From Gyromitra esculenta (taxonomy: Eukaryota > Ascomycota > Pezizomycetes > Pezizales > Discinaceae): a stretch of 64,000 bases of DNA. Of this stretch, positions 47,065-59,783 are shown piece by piece. Position 1 is the first letter of the stretch; every line of letters begins with the position of its first letter. The stretch lies in contig JBCAML010000018.1 of the NCBI GenBank assembly GCA_038503075.1, forward strand, positions 1,240,001 through 1,304,000, written 5' to 3'. The translations under genes were made by a program, and so were the position numbers. The notes below the pieces were generated by a model. That model was not told the origin of the DNA and did no database searches. It saw only the letters and a list, made by a program, of their open reading frames with translations.

Positions 47065-47607
47065 TCAGTGTGGAGAGATATATGTTTTGGAGGATATAAA
47101 AAAACCTCCCAATAATTCCGAGAGCGGGGTGGCAAAAGGCAATGGAAGAAACACAGTGGCAGAGTGCCTCCGAAGGATCTCCTGACACTGTACTTGTGGT
47201 TTTGAGATAGCGTGGGTATATATGGGGGACGTGAGGTTGACGAATGATGTTGGTAGCTCCACCAACGGTGGATCCCAACCGTATTTCTGCCACGTGGGGT
47301 TGAGTACTTTGAACGTGTAGACTCCTTGCAAATGGCCAGAGCCTAGATACATTCCGAGTTCCGACGCATCGTAAATATTCCCGGGAACTCTTTTGATACA
47401 CCATCGCAGGGAGTTTCATCCCCTCCAATAAACTTTCAACCGAACTAATATATCTGTGTCATAGATATCAAGGCGAAGTTTGGTGATTGGATCGATTGGG
47501 ATTTTAGTGGCCTTCGCTTCCGACCCAAGTGCAGTAGCTGGACAGATTGAGTATGCTCGTCCACGTTTCTGGTCTGTTGTATTGAAACACGTTAAACACT
47601 GCAACAT
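47065..47607 (-). pseudogene. Possible eroded ORF with one in-frame TGA
   Basis: From ATG at 47607 the minus frame runs 63 codons to TGA at 47418-47416 and then stays open in the same frame for 117 more codons to a stop at 47065. The two halves read like one protein of 181 codons (start MLQCLTCFNTTDQKRGR; later ASELGMYLGSGHLQGVYTF and LNPTWQKYGWDPPL). I recognise no family. The TGA could come from CGA by a C-to-T transition, as in RIP, or be removed by a short intron I cannot define. It could equally be chance. Confidence 0.22.
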
Positions 47608-47948
47608 TGATCGAAGATCTCGATTAAAAGAGATCGCCGTTTCTCATGGTTGTTAATTCTATATATTCTGGTTGGTGCTTTTAATCCCACAAGAAATCCG
47701 GATCCTGGCTACATTACACATCCCTAACGCAGATCTCCCCATCTGTCAGCTGGCTGCGTTGAAACCCTGGTGTTTGCTGTGTTAAAGCTATTCGTTGCTA
47801 GCTCTCGGGTGAAAGAGGCCTTGGAGGTATGGTGATCGGAGGTGGACCTGGCTAAAAGTACCCTAAGAAAAACAAAAGGAATATCCATGATTGATTGAAT
47901 TCCAAAACCCTGTTTCTCCCCTAATACGATATTCCTCGGGTTCGACTT

Positions 47949-48413
47949 ATGTACCGGAACTGTTGGCCTGGTTTTCGTGAATCGAGATCAATATATCCTG
48001 GGCCCGAATTCATAATATCTCTGGCAAAGCAAACCAAGGAATCGGAGAAAAGAGGACTATCGCGCTATGTTTTCTGGGTTTCCGAGCTTGGTGAGTTGCA
48101 CATGTCAGTTACGGTTCCGCCAGCAGATGGCAGTGATGAGATAGCTGTAAATCCGCTAATTTTGAATGAACCCAGGGGCTCGACCGCTGTTGTTAGCCCC
48201 ACATTTTCTGCCTTGAATATATTTCAAATACTGCAACCAACAAAGTGGCCCGTGCTCTCTGTCAGAGATGCTGTATGTGGGGGAGAGAGCATTCCCGTCA
48301 ATTGGTCGATGTTGGCTTACTTAGGGTTGACAAATTTTGTTGTCAAAAACTCACATATCAGTATTATTCTTTATAGCTTTCTGGGATTCTCTTCGGATTG
48401 GATATCTGGATGA
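47949..48413 (+). CDS. Doubtful hypothetical ORF, 154 residues
   Basis: A single open frame starting MYRNCWPGFRESRS, with no recognisable domain. It lies between the eroded minus ORF and the zinc-ribbon gene. The codon use and translation are not obviously artefactual (FWVSELGELHMSVTVPPADG), but no splice signals or homology support it. Confidence 0.18.
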   Translation: MYRNCWPGFRESRSIYPGPEFIISLAKQTKESEKRGLSRYVFWVSELGELHMSVTVPPADGSDEIAVNPLILNEPRGSTAVVSPTFSALNIFQILQPTKWPVLSVRDAVCGGESIPVNWSMLAYLGLTNFVVKNSHISIILYSFLGFSSDWISG

Positions 48414-48756
48414 CGTAGGAGTATGAGACTAGACTATTAGATGCTGCATGAACGAGTGACACTTGGAAGCTTCGGAGTGGATAACTTACGTTCTGCGTTA
48501 CGAAATTAATTTTTTTTTTGAAATTCAGGTTCTGTAAAAGAGTTATGGCAGTTTTGGTAGTAAGTATATTGGGAGAAGGTGATGATAATTTGGAGAATGG
48601 TGGTGTATGTCGAGTGATAGCGAGTGAACGTTGAAGTCTTGGCTGAGTCGAGGCATGCCAAGCTTATTGCGGCTCTGTGTTTAAGACATGATTCGTGTAC
48701 CTCTTGGTTTTCGCGTGTTTGACAGGGACATCTGCATCTTCGACGGCCCAACCACG

Positions 48757-49363
48757 ATGAATCCGGCTCCTCAAAAGCCACGACTTTATCTACCAGTACA
48801 CCCTTCTAAACAGGCCAAAAATAATGCCATAGAGGAAGATCGGGGTAATCGTGAAGCGGAAGCTACCGTAGCTTTAAGTTCTTTAGCAATGGGGCAGCCT
48901 ACTACGAGTACTGCTACGGCTCCCATCCTGGCTTCGAATGCGAGCGAGAGCAATAATGCTGATGCCCAAGCTCTACAAGAAACCCTACAGCGGCTGGGGG
49001 AACAACGAAGGCAAAAGCAGCAAGCACAAGAGCAAGGAGTTCCTCTTGATAGAGACTTTCCTCCAGGTGCGCATGTGGTCCGTGGTGAGGAGCAAGGTCT
49101 AGCCACAGGCATGCTTTGTCCTCTCTGCCTCGGAGATCTATATCAGTTCCTAGTTAGTGAGAGGAGGGGTTTTGTGATGTGTCCGGACCGGCAGGTTGTG
49201 AATTCTGTTCCAGTTTTTATTATTTGTAATTTGACTACTAATCTAGAGTTGTTGAATTTAGTGTGTATTCCCGTTTAATCTTCCACGTGAGGAATTGCAA
49301 AGCTATTTTACAGCATTGCCGAATATTTGTTTTCGTAGCCCAGAGAACAAGGGCAAGGAGTGA
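48757..49363 (+). CDS. Small protein with C-terminal four-cysteine zinc ribbon
   Basis: Exon 1 is 48757-49194 and exon 2 is 49262-49363, giving 179 residues. The intron (49195-49261) starts GTTGTG and has a TACTAAT branch site at 49235. The start MNPAPQKPRLYLPVHPSKQ is followed by an Ala/Ser/Thr-rich linker and a Gln/Arg-rich helix with LQETLQRLGEQRRQKQQ. Splicing joins MLCPLC...VMCPDRQ to CVFPFNLPREELQSYF. This makes a CxxC-x17-CxxxxC arrangement (Cys 121, 124, 142, 147), a plausible zinc ribbon. An alternative AG at 49247 would end the protein two residues after the join (SC, then stop), still with a fourth Cys. An in-frame ATG at 48688 would add 23 residues. I know no name for the family; a role in nucleic-acid or protein binding would be inference only. 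Confidence 0.6.
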
Positions 49364-50498
49364 CAGACTTAGCGGATTGTTGGGTAAAACATGTTTTGGC
49401 TGGAACTGCATCGGGTTTGATCAGTAGCTAATTTTCATTGAAGGACCAGATATAGAAATGGTATCCTAAATCATTAGATGACACGATCTGTGGCTTTTGC
49501 CGAGTAAGGCTCGAATGAGAAGAAGGGATGGTCATTGTATGTCTCCAATAGGAGATGCAGGTTAGTGTTACGAAACCAGCGAAGGGAAGAGCAAAAAAAT
49601 ACTTTTAGCATACCTAACAGTATTAGTCCGGCCTCGGACTTTTTGGTAGCGAAAATTTAGGCCAGGGATAATCTTGGGGGAAGCTTTTAGCAGTATCCAA
49701 CAATTTATCCTGGTTGTGCAGCAAAGACCGGTTCTAACCGGGAACCAAGCGATAGGAATTCCCGCTTTAATAGGAGTGTGTACGGCATTTCTCGAACTGT
49801 GGCCAGGGAGAGCCAGAAACAAATAAATGGGTGGTGATCTGGGAAAATCATGCTTAAGCACGGTTTTCCCAGATCGCCACCCAAACAGAGTATAAGCTCG
49901 TGGGATAATTCGGACCATTTAGTGGAGTCTATTTGTGTACGTATATAGGACCAATTGTAGATAGACCTGAGGTAGTTCTAGCACGTTTCCGAGACGCAGG
50001 TGTGTTTCCGAGCATTTGAGTCCGTCCCGCATTTTGAACTAAAAATCGCGCAGGCACACTGTCAATTTATCCGTTGACATCCTCCAAGATGCCCGCCGAG
50101 GACTGGTTGCGTACGGAACGTTTGTAGTATCCACGAGGGTGTCGACGTCACTAGAGCCCCGCCATCTCTCCCGTAATAAATCTCAACATTCCCACCATTA
50201 CCCCGTAGGTCCTCATCTCCAATTGAACCCAACAGTTACGAGCCGTTCATCATCGTGATAGCTCTAAAATTTCTAAAATTCAATAAAAGGTGAGAGTCAT
50301 CTGCAATTTTCGTTGTTTCGATGTTTCCCATCCTTGATTATTTGTTTACCCCGCATTCCTACCATCATGGTGGTTCCACTACCCCGCTGCTACTGCATGA
50401 AACCCTTCTTATATTCATTAATAGCAATTTCCTTGCTGCTTCCAAATGTATTCTCGTTGCAAAATTACTTACCTTCAATGCAGCATCAAAATCCCATA
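49364..50498. other. Spacer and promoter of glucose-6-phosphate isomerase
   Basis: No supported gene. It holds a 56-bp near-perfect palindrome at 49828-49883 and, in 50290-50498, a C/T-rich leader. A minus frame of 116 codons at 49568-49918 contains the palindrome and is unsupported. In frame with the isomerase there is no stop codon between 50313 and its ATG. Confidence 0.45.
49828..49883. repeat. 56-bp near-perfect palindrome with no spacer
   Basis: The 28-base left arm starts TGGGTGGTGATCTGGG and ends CATGCTT. The right arm is its reverse complement except at three positions, all transitions. The symmetry centre is GCTTAAGC. The copy number elsewhere in the window is one. It could be a foldback or MITE remnant. 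Confidence 0.75.
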
Positions 50499-52431
<1,933 letters not shown>

Positions 52432-55202
52432 GCGTTGAATTTTATATTTGAAGGGAATTTTAGATATTGTTGGAATAAAATAAACAATTCCATGAGCCAA
52501 TCCTCTTCTTTAGCAATAACTCCTATTAGTAGTTTCGGCCTGCGGGTGACACCCACCCCTCTGATTTACTGATAGTGGCGTAACCCCTCGAATAAATAGG
52601 AGGTAAATTTTTGCTTCTGATTGAGTTCATACGCTTTGTAGATATCTCCTCATTTCCCAATCAGCCACCTTCATTAGTTAAAGAACTCATGCTATGAGCC
52701 GTACCGCATGCTGTTTTGTTGCCCTATAACTCTGTATGCCTTACTAAACCAGATATGGGCTTATAGTTATACACGTCTTCGTCGCATGATCTCCCCAGCA
52801 TAGGAGGCCGAGAGCCGCCAATGCTCATGCTGAGTGTATAAAACTGAAATGGTGAAGCATTGATGACTATCGGTTCAAGTTACATAGTCATGTATTTTAC
52901 TTTCGTTAGCCTTTTGACCGTCTGAGGGCTGTGGTTTGGTCTGTAGAGCCATGGCTAGATCGTGAGAATAGGAACCATAGTCAAATGAGCCGAGCGGTGA
53001 AAGGATTAGGCCTCTAAAGTCTAGCTTCAGTTTGTTTAGAAATTCTAAATTATGAGCCCACCAGTTTGTGTTCGAATTTTGAGAACGCTATGTCATGTGT
53101 TGGTAGTCAGCAATAAAAATGATAAAACTACCCGTGTCGGTAACAAACAGGCGACAATAGCCGGTCTGCTCTGTGTTTAGGATCTGCTGTAGTATGTATC
53201 CTGTCGTGTCTTTGGCCTCATTTTGAAGTCTTTGGATCCCTTTTTGAGGTTTTGTCGAGACTCTTTGAAATTGGCCTTGGTACTACCTAGATCCCCAAAA
53301 CTAAATCGTCCGGGGTGATGGAACCCCAAGTCTATCGGCACTACTGGACAACTAAGCATTGCGATAAATGAGCGCCGTTTTTTTGAGACATTCCTAGTGT
53401 ACGCGCTTTAGCCTGAATTTCCGGCTCTCAGTGGCATGTCTTAACACCAGTGATGGAACTCATGAAATATCACTCGGCTTTAAGTCTTCCAACGAGCGCT
53501 GGCAAGAAACTCGCCGCGAATACGGGGCTTAATTAGAGTGAAGACTCCATTGAAAACTAAACACCATAGTTATAGCTGCTAGAGGCGGAATACTTCCTAA
53601 CAACAGCCTCCATAAGGTGGCCAGCTCGGAATGATGATGTGTCACTTTTGTTTTTTTTGATCCAGGATAGAGTTTCTGTATGTTCCTGCGTTTAACTTGA
53701 ATCGTACATTTTAACTTTTCCTAGCCTCTCATGGTCATCTTTATCATCTTTTCAATTTCCACATGATGTAGCGTTCGTGAGTACGTATCTTGTCAGTTCT
53801 TGGTTCTCTTTTCGATTTGCTCTGCTTCCTGATTTCTCTATTCGCCTTTTCGGTGGACCCAAGCTCTTAATCTAGGAAAACGTTTGCGGGTGTCCTCTTA
53901 TTCTCTTGCCACTCGCTCCCTTTTATGACTTTCTTCAACTCCGTCTCTTGGTATAATTTGTCGGTGGTCTAGATCTCTTCGTCTGAGATGTTGTTTGAAA
54001 TAAAATAAAACTGCATTGCTGCTTTCTCCTGGTGTGGCTGTTCTTAGGATTTCCTTCCACAAGGATTTACTAGGGCGTATCCATGGATCCAAGGCCGTTC
54101 CTCTTTCCACAGAATCTAAATCTTCTGGTAACCGTATCGCACTGCGTAGCCTCTCTTTATCAAGTTCCAGTTCGTTTTCGCACTCGTGGTTTCGGGTATA
54201 CTATACCATCTCTCTCACTGCATATCGTATTCTGTAGAACTTGTTCGTGTCATGTCAAAACGGCTACACAGTGAGATTTCCTAGGTATTAGTAAGGTGTA
54301 GAGGGCCACCAGTAGATAGCAGAATCATAGGAATAGAAGAAGCATAGGAAATGTAGATGATATAGGCGTTGAGCTGCGTGGGTAGGTTAGCATGATGAAA
54401 CAAGCACATGACCCGAAACATATGTAGTCTTGTGTCCAACTCCACCGCTTTGTACCACAGCGGCTGAGGTGGTGGGTGGTGGGAGCCCAGCATAAACGTA
54501 AATTCATGTTTGGTTCAATAGTAGTATAAATTGTGAACATGTATAAATGCAGTGTAACTAGGAATTCGGATGAGAAGTTCGCACTGTGCAAGATTTGAAC
54601 CATCTTATCTTAGATACTTTAATAAAATTGTAGTTAAATATGTTTGAGTTCATAGACTCCACTATAATTTCGGAGTGAATGGTGGGAACTACAGGAGGAT
54701 GGGGGATAGATAGAGGTGTTCGTTCTATTACTCGGCGCTCTTTTGACTTTACCTCATAAGCCTTACCAAGTTGTATCACCGTCATACTCTTTTATCATAA
54801 TAATTTGATCGAAGTTTAGTTGGAGTTAACGAGGCCTTGATATCGCTGCCGATCTTGAAACCACTACTCCTTTGGAAAGAAAGTTGGTTTACAGGTCCTG
54901 AGAACACTCGCAATTCCTACCAAAGTGGCCCATGGGATATCACTCGTATACGACAGGCCTAAGCACAGCATCGAGCGGCCAGTATCCTATGCCACAGCCT
55001 TTCTGCCGAAGGCTTCGCCATAAATATCGAAGTGTACGGGCAAGGCATATAATGAGAAGATCACAGCCTTGGGACAAAAGCACCGGGCCCCATTCTCCAG
55101 TGTGACCAGGTCAGTGTCACCGTATATAAAAAGATCTCGCGTAAGACACTTGAAGAATCTAATTAAGATTGTCGTACGAAGCACTAAGCCACTAAAACGA
55201 TA
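52432..55202. other. Gene-free intergenic DNA
   Basis: About 2.8 kb with only short frames (at most 92 codons), none with a recognisable domain. AT-rich overall, with T-rich patches at 53650-53850. Nothing else stands out. Confidence 0.5.
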
Positions 55203-55838
55203 TCATCCCATCTTCATCAAATCCATCAAATCCAGCCCAAACCCTCCAGTGCCACCTCCTCGGGCACTTGCAGAATCCTGCTTCTTCTTCGCTGCCAAGA
55301 TCTCCGCTAGATTATTCGCCTTGCGTGACTTTGCCCGTTTCTTGCTACTCGCATTTTGCGACGGTACTGGGGCTGATGATGAGTGAACATCACTCGGCGT
55401 TACTGCAGGAGAATCAACAGCAGAAGGCATTGGTAATAGGTTGTCAGACGCAAGCCTCGAGCGTGCCCGGTTTGAAGATTTAGGTTTAGCAGGGGGGATA
55501 TCTTGCGCAGAACTACGACCGCATGTTCGACATTCGTACACCATCCGAAGTTTACCACGCTGCTGTGGAACTTGGGTGTCATCTTTCCCTGCTTTGCGTT
55601 TCCGTTTACGGTCGCGGGACGTATGCACGTGGGTGTTTAGGCCTGGTATCGTGATCGTACCGCATGCTGCGCAGGCGTGTCGTGTCGTTGCTTCAGAGAG
55701 GTTGATCCGTTGGTCTGATGATAGTTTGAGTAGCTTTGTCATCAGATGGGCCGACACCGCGGGCGATGTTGCGGCAAGGGCGTGGGAGGCTTCCCATAGA
55801 TGGTGTAATTTCGCTGAGAGCTGCGGGTTGGTGGTCAT
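55203..55838 (-). CDS. RNase P/MRP subunit of the Rpr2/Rpp21/SNM1 family
   Basis: A single exon of 211 residues on the minus strand. Family members bind zinc and the RNA of RNase P (tRNA 5' maturation) or RNase MRP (rRNA ITS1 cleavage). The N-terminal helices LSAKLHHLWEASHAL and SAHLMTKLLKLSSDQRINL are typical of the family. The zinc site is CAACG (Cys 56 and 59) plus YECRTCG (Cys 103 and 106). A basic insert, RDRKRKRKAGK, lies between the pairs. The C-terminal tail is Ser/Pro-rich, then NNLAEILAAKKKQ and a Gly-rich end with LDLMDLMKM, which resembles fungal SNM1-type proteins. I cannot separate Rpr2 from Snm1, so I give no symbol. An in-frame start at 55958 would add 40 Pro/Gln/His-rich residues. 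The next gene on the same strand is IMP4, another ribosomal-RNA processing factor. Confidence 0.85.
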   Translation of the reverse strand: MTTNPQLSAKLHHLWEASHALAATSPAVSAHLMTKLLKLSSDQRINLSEATTRHACAACGTITIPGLNTHVHTSRDRKRKRKAGKDDTQVPQQRGKLRMVYECRTCGRSSAQDIPPAKPKSSNRARSRLASDNLLPMPSAVDSPAVTPSDVHSSSAPVPSQNASSKKRAKSRKANNLAEILAAKKKQDSASARGGGTGGFGLDLMDLMKMG

Positions 55839-57011
55839 GGCGGGTGTGCCTTGGTTGGGGGGGGGGTGAGGTGGGATTTCGGGGGCTATTCGCCGTTGCC
55901 AAGCAAGATGTTGATGCTGGTCTACTACGCGTGTTCCGTATTGGAAGGGATGGTTCACACGACCACTAATTCTTGCGAGGCTCCTCGTACAGTGTTGCGC
56001 TGTACTCTAGGAAATCTGCGCATTGGAGTGATCGCATAAAGTGCATATATCTTTAAGACTGTAGCGCATCTACCTCCTCTACGCTTTATCTTAATTATGA
56101 TAGCACAATATAAAGATCACTAAATTCGTCGGTAACATAATGCTGAGCTACATATAGCATTACGTAGATATTCTTTCTACAGGTTGCATATTTTTTCTTA
56201 TCTCTAGTTCTTCCACCAATATCCCTTCGCCTCCAAGAATCACAAAATCGTGCGCATTTCAGAACTATATCTACTGGCTTCTCTTTGCGAGGTTCCCACT
56301 CGGCTAGATAGATAACTTTTACGTGTCTTTGCAGGAGCCACCCAACAACTACGCCTATCAACTATCTGTAAAAAACGAATAACGGTAAAGCCACTTATTG
56401 CTTAAATATGGATGTGTTTCGCTTGCTGCTGTGCTAGCCTTATGGGTGTTTCAGGATCAGAGGTGGTGAGTGGGGTGGAGACGAGACACTGTTGGATACA
56501 TGTCGGAAGCGCAGTCCAAGCCAGTGGCGAAATGCTTATTTTTGAATCTCACTTTCTACTACAGATACATATAATTGGAGGCACGAGGTAATAATAATTA
56601 ATAGCACACAGACCTAAAAATTGTGCACTTCTGGAGTGTAGCTCAATGTACAATAAAGAGAATAGCGAGTGATGGCTCATGGATCACATATGTAAAAAGA
56701 CCTCCAGTATGAAGTACATGTACTTTCATGTTATCAAACCTTAACTACATGTACATATTTATGTTCCGGATGGGGCTAGCTATATAGCATTCAAGCAATC
56801 CCCTTTGCAAAAATTTGTTATGAAAAATTGGGTAGTAGATAATGTACTCGTAGTTTCCATTACTATTGTTCATTCCTAAACTAAGAGAAAAAAAACAGAA
56901 TCCCTAGAAAAAATAGAACTCCACACATTTTTACAAGAACAAAACAGAACCACAAAACTCAAGAAAGCAAAAACCCCAGAACCTCACAGAAGATCCCTCT
57001 TCCTCGCAGTC
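55839..57011. other. Intergenic spacer
   Basis: No supported gene. TACATGTA occurs twice, at 56715 and 56746, only 31 bp apart. A minus frame of 88 codons at 56095-56361 (with QRHVKVIYLAEWEPRKEK) has no recognisable domain and is left uncalled. The segment 56880-56950 is A-rich, flanking the IMP4 3' end. Confidence 0.45.
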
Positions 57012-58153
57012 CTAACCGAAATTATTAGCAAACAATACACCACCAAAAACAGCCCTGTGGTAGAGTCCAACATACCTAGTATAGTTCGCCAACCTCCATT
57101 CATAATCCGCATCTTTATTATCCACCGTCCCAAGCCTCAACTCAAACAGCTTCATCTCCATCCTTGGCCCGACCTCTGCTAGCTCTACGGAGTTATATCC
57201 CGTCTTGACATAAACGTGATGTCTCACGCTGATATAATCACCCTCAGCAAGCGCAAACGTCACCACCCTACTCCCCTCTCTAACTTTCCCTGCTTCTCGC
57301 GGTGGAAACAAGTGCTTCAGAATGGCGACTACCCGTTTCCCTAGCTTCGTCGTGAACCCTTCAAAGATCAAATGTGGATAGCTCTCGCTCACGGTACCCC
57401 TACTCGCATTCGGGATATCGTGGCGAAGCACAACGTTGTGCAGTGAGAACAGCGCCGTTGGTCCATGCGGGAAATGGGAGATTGTGATACTTGTCGGCGT
57501 ACCGCGGTGCTCGTGGAGGAGAATCAGATCAGATGTGCTGGTTGAGTGACAGGACGAGCATAAGAGTGGTAGCACCGTGTTACCACGATTTAACCGAATG
57601 CTGTTTGGGAGTAGCAAGCGAATCTCCTTCGAGAACTGTAGTAGACGGGAAGAAGGATCGCGGGACGTAGTGATCAGGATCTTGGGATCTACGATGCCCG
57701 AAAGGTGTGAGTACTCGTCGTCGAGTTCGGCGGTCTCGTCGGCGTTGGGAGTGTGGGATTCGTCATATTTGAAGTCTTTGCGGAGTTGGGCATCGTCGGC
57801 GATATCTTTGGGGAGAGGCTGTGTTGTGGTATTAGTTGCTGTGTATGTAGTGTTTTTGTGGAATCGGAGTTTGAACCTTTCCGCTGGCGAGGGCAGCCTT
57901 TAGTTTGGCTCGTTTTTCGGCGATTTGGGCATTTTGTAGCTCGAGCTGCTTGCGATAGATAAAGTCGCGTCTAGAGGAGATATGAGTATGAGCTTTTAAC
58001 TGAAGTCTTCAATGACAACTTCTCGATGATCAGAGGTAGATATCGTGGGAACGAATTGAGTATACCTTTCACGGGCGTTTCTTCTAATCTGTAATCCAGG
58101 CGTATTAAAACCACACTTTATTCACAAGAGGCAGAGATTGGATAACATACCAT
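57012..58153 (-). CDS. IMP4: U3 snoRNP protein IMP4, Brix domain
   Basis: IMP4 works with MPP10 and IMP3 in the nucleolar SSU processome, helping U3 pair with pre-rRNA for 18S maturation. Minus-strand exons 58153-58151 (the ATG alone), 58088-58066, 57970-57877 and 57818-57012 give 308 residues, close to the family's 290 or so. The start [21 protein letters not shown] matches the family's N-terminal helix, and ALASGKPLPKD follows across the third intron. The Brix domain runs from about residue 95: [80 protein letters not shown] and ILKHLFPP. The 62-nt intron immediately after the start codon is required to keep both an ATG and the conserved first helix. The gene diverges from a small plus-strand gene 344 bp away. 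Confidence 0.95.
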
Positions 58154-58497
58154 GATTGCTACTTTTCGTTTTCACCCAGTTTAAGAATCGAGATATCGTC
58201 GTCGTCGTCGTTGTTGGAGGGAACTCAAAATGCGGCTCCACAAAAAATTTCAGTTAATTCCAGCTTATCGCCGTTAGCCTGTGTAACTACGCAAGCCACA
58301 TACGCCACATTTCCCTCCCACCAGCCACGACAAAATGCCGGAGCCCCAAACCCAACTCGGTGTGGCCTGACGTCGGTGCCAACCGATCACCCGAGCCAAA
58401 CCTCACTTCTTGAAACGCAAAACGGCGCCCCTCCTCCCGAACCTCGAAAGAAACATCGAAAAGATCTCCACTCAAAAACAACAAAACACAACCCACA
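58154..58497. promoter_or_regulatory. Divergent promoter between IMP4 and the small one-helix gene
   Basis: A 344-bp gap between two divergently transcribed ATGs, so probably a shared regulatory region. It contains a GTC/GTT trinucleotide run at 58198-58215 and a C/A-rich stretch towards the plus gene. I cannot assign specific factor sites. Confidence 0.5.
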
Positions 58498-59177
58498 ATG
58501 TCTGTTGCCACCGCTGGAAAGACCGTCCTGAGACAGGGCGCAAAGAGGGATCCAGAACTTTACGTATGTATATTTCTATACTATATATACATGCAGCGCC
58601 CCACCTTGGCATCTTATGGAATTGGAGAGGCTGATATTGGAGGGGGCGGATAGATTCTGCTGGCTGTTATGTCCGGCGCATTTGGGCTGGCTGGATTCTA
58701 CTTCGGTATGTGCGAATTCCATGAGAAGAGAAGCAATTGGGGACGGGGTTAAAAAATTAGGGTACCGGGTCTGACGGAGGGGGAATAATTCGATTAGGTC
58801 GCAAACCCACCTCGGCAACTTCGGAGGAGAGCAGAATCAATGTTGGCAAGAACGCTATGCCATGGCACGGTGAGGGAGACGGTACTACTGCTAGAGAGCA
58901 GTTCAAGTATGTCTTTTATCCATTATTGGGTGGGGTGGTGTAAGGCGACTAACAGAGTTGTGCAGGTACAAATACCATCCCGGTGGTGATTCTAAAAACC
59001 CTCTCAAGGATGCCCCGAGTGCGCTGCACTCTGTCGTTGTCCCGAATGTTAATCTACCTAAGGTATCTTCCGTCCTTCCCTCTAGGTGGTGTGATAGCGG
59101 GGCATCGATACTGATGTGAGATGAATCAACAGGAGCTCCACGAGAAGTATAATAAGTGGGGTAAGGACGGCTATTAA
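58498..59177 (+). CDS. Small single-helix protein, possibly mitochondrial MLRQ/NDUFA4-like
   Basis: Exons 58498-58563, 58654-58705, 58798-58906, 58966-59062 and 59133-59177 join to 122 residues. All four introns are GT...AG, two with CTGAT/CTAAC branch sites. The start MSVATAGKTVLRQGAKRDPELY is basic, followed by one transmembrane helix (ILLAVMSGAFGLAGFYFG, residues 23-40) and a hydrophilic tail with GKNAMPWHGEGDGTTAREQF, KYKYHPGGDSKNP and KELHEKYNKWGKDGY. The topology and the LRQGAKRDP start resemble MLRQ/NDUFA4 proteins of the respiratory chain, but the tail is longer and differs, so this is a suggestion only. Five small exons in one coherent frame make the gene itself secure. Confidence 0.8.
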
Positions 59178-59783
59178 ATCTTCCCTCCTCTACACTTCAA
59201 AAGCCATGATGCGTTAAGTTCAGCGTCGTGCATTTTCTTGTATACCATTGTTGCGGTTGGGTCGTATAGAGTTGTTTCGGTGGACGGGCTGGGTTTGTAA
59301 GTAGCATTTAACTGCTTTGTCTCAGAGCAGAAAGGAAAGGAAAGGAAAGTTTGGGATAGGCCCAAATATATCAATTTCTTTTTTTGGTTATTAATTGCTG
59401 TGTGTGGATCGTTCTAATCAAATCGTGACATGTCGTGCGTTCCGTACCCGTGTTATCACCTCGATCACCATTATGCACCACCATACAATCAATGCAAGGG
59501 ATCAGAAAGCATAAGATATGTTTGAACTAGCATAAAAATAACTCCAGTACACTAAAAAGCAAAGAGAAAAAAGGAAGCCCGCGCCCGTCGCCCGCAATCC
59601 GCTTGGGGGTATGGGTATGAATCGCCAACATGCACATTTCACCTCTTGACGCCGTTTCCATGAATTTCGGTTTCCTCTCCTTCTCCCATTCCCGCCATTT
59701 CCTTTCCTCTCATCTCTCGTTCATTCGTGCCCTGGGTATTGTGGGTATTGTGTTGGCAGTACGTTATGGTTGTAAAAGGAGGC
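59178..59783. other. Convergent 3' spacer
   Basis: A 606-bp gap between convergent genes. It contains a (AAAGG)-type pentanucleotide run at 59331-59349. A short plus frame at 59630-59824 overlaps the light-chain gene antisense and is not supported. Confidence 0.55.

Larger units (their letters stand above)
44379..48756. other. Intergenic region with weak ORFs and simple repeats
   Basis: No well-supported gene. It holds a 19-base T run at 44844-44862, a GATGCC hexanucleotide array at 45977-46006, TACATGTA at 46602, and two doubtful frames listed separately (47065-47607 minus, 47949-48413 plus). Overlapping frames at 45004-45750 are mutually contradictory and unsupported. Confidence 0.4.

Noticed and set aside
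57577..57903. 108-codon plus frame opposite IMP4
   Set aside because: Antisense shadow of the IMP4 Brix exon.
58211..58531. 106-codon plus frame over the divergent promoter
   Set aside because: It overlaps the promoter and the first exon of the small one-helix gene in another frame. The translation is low complexity.
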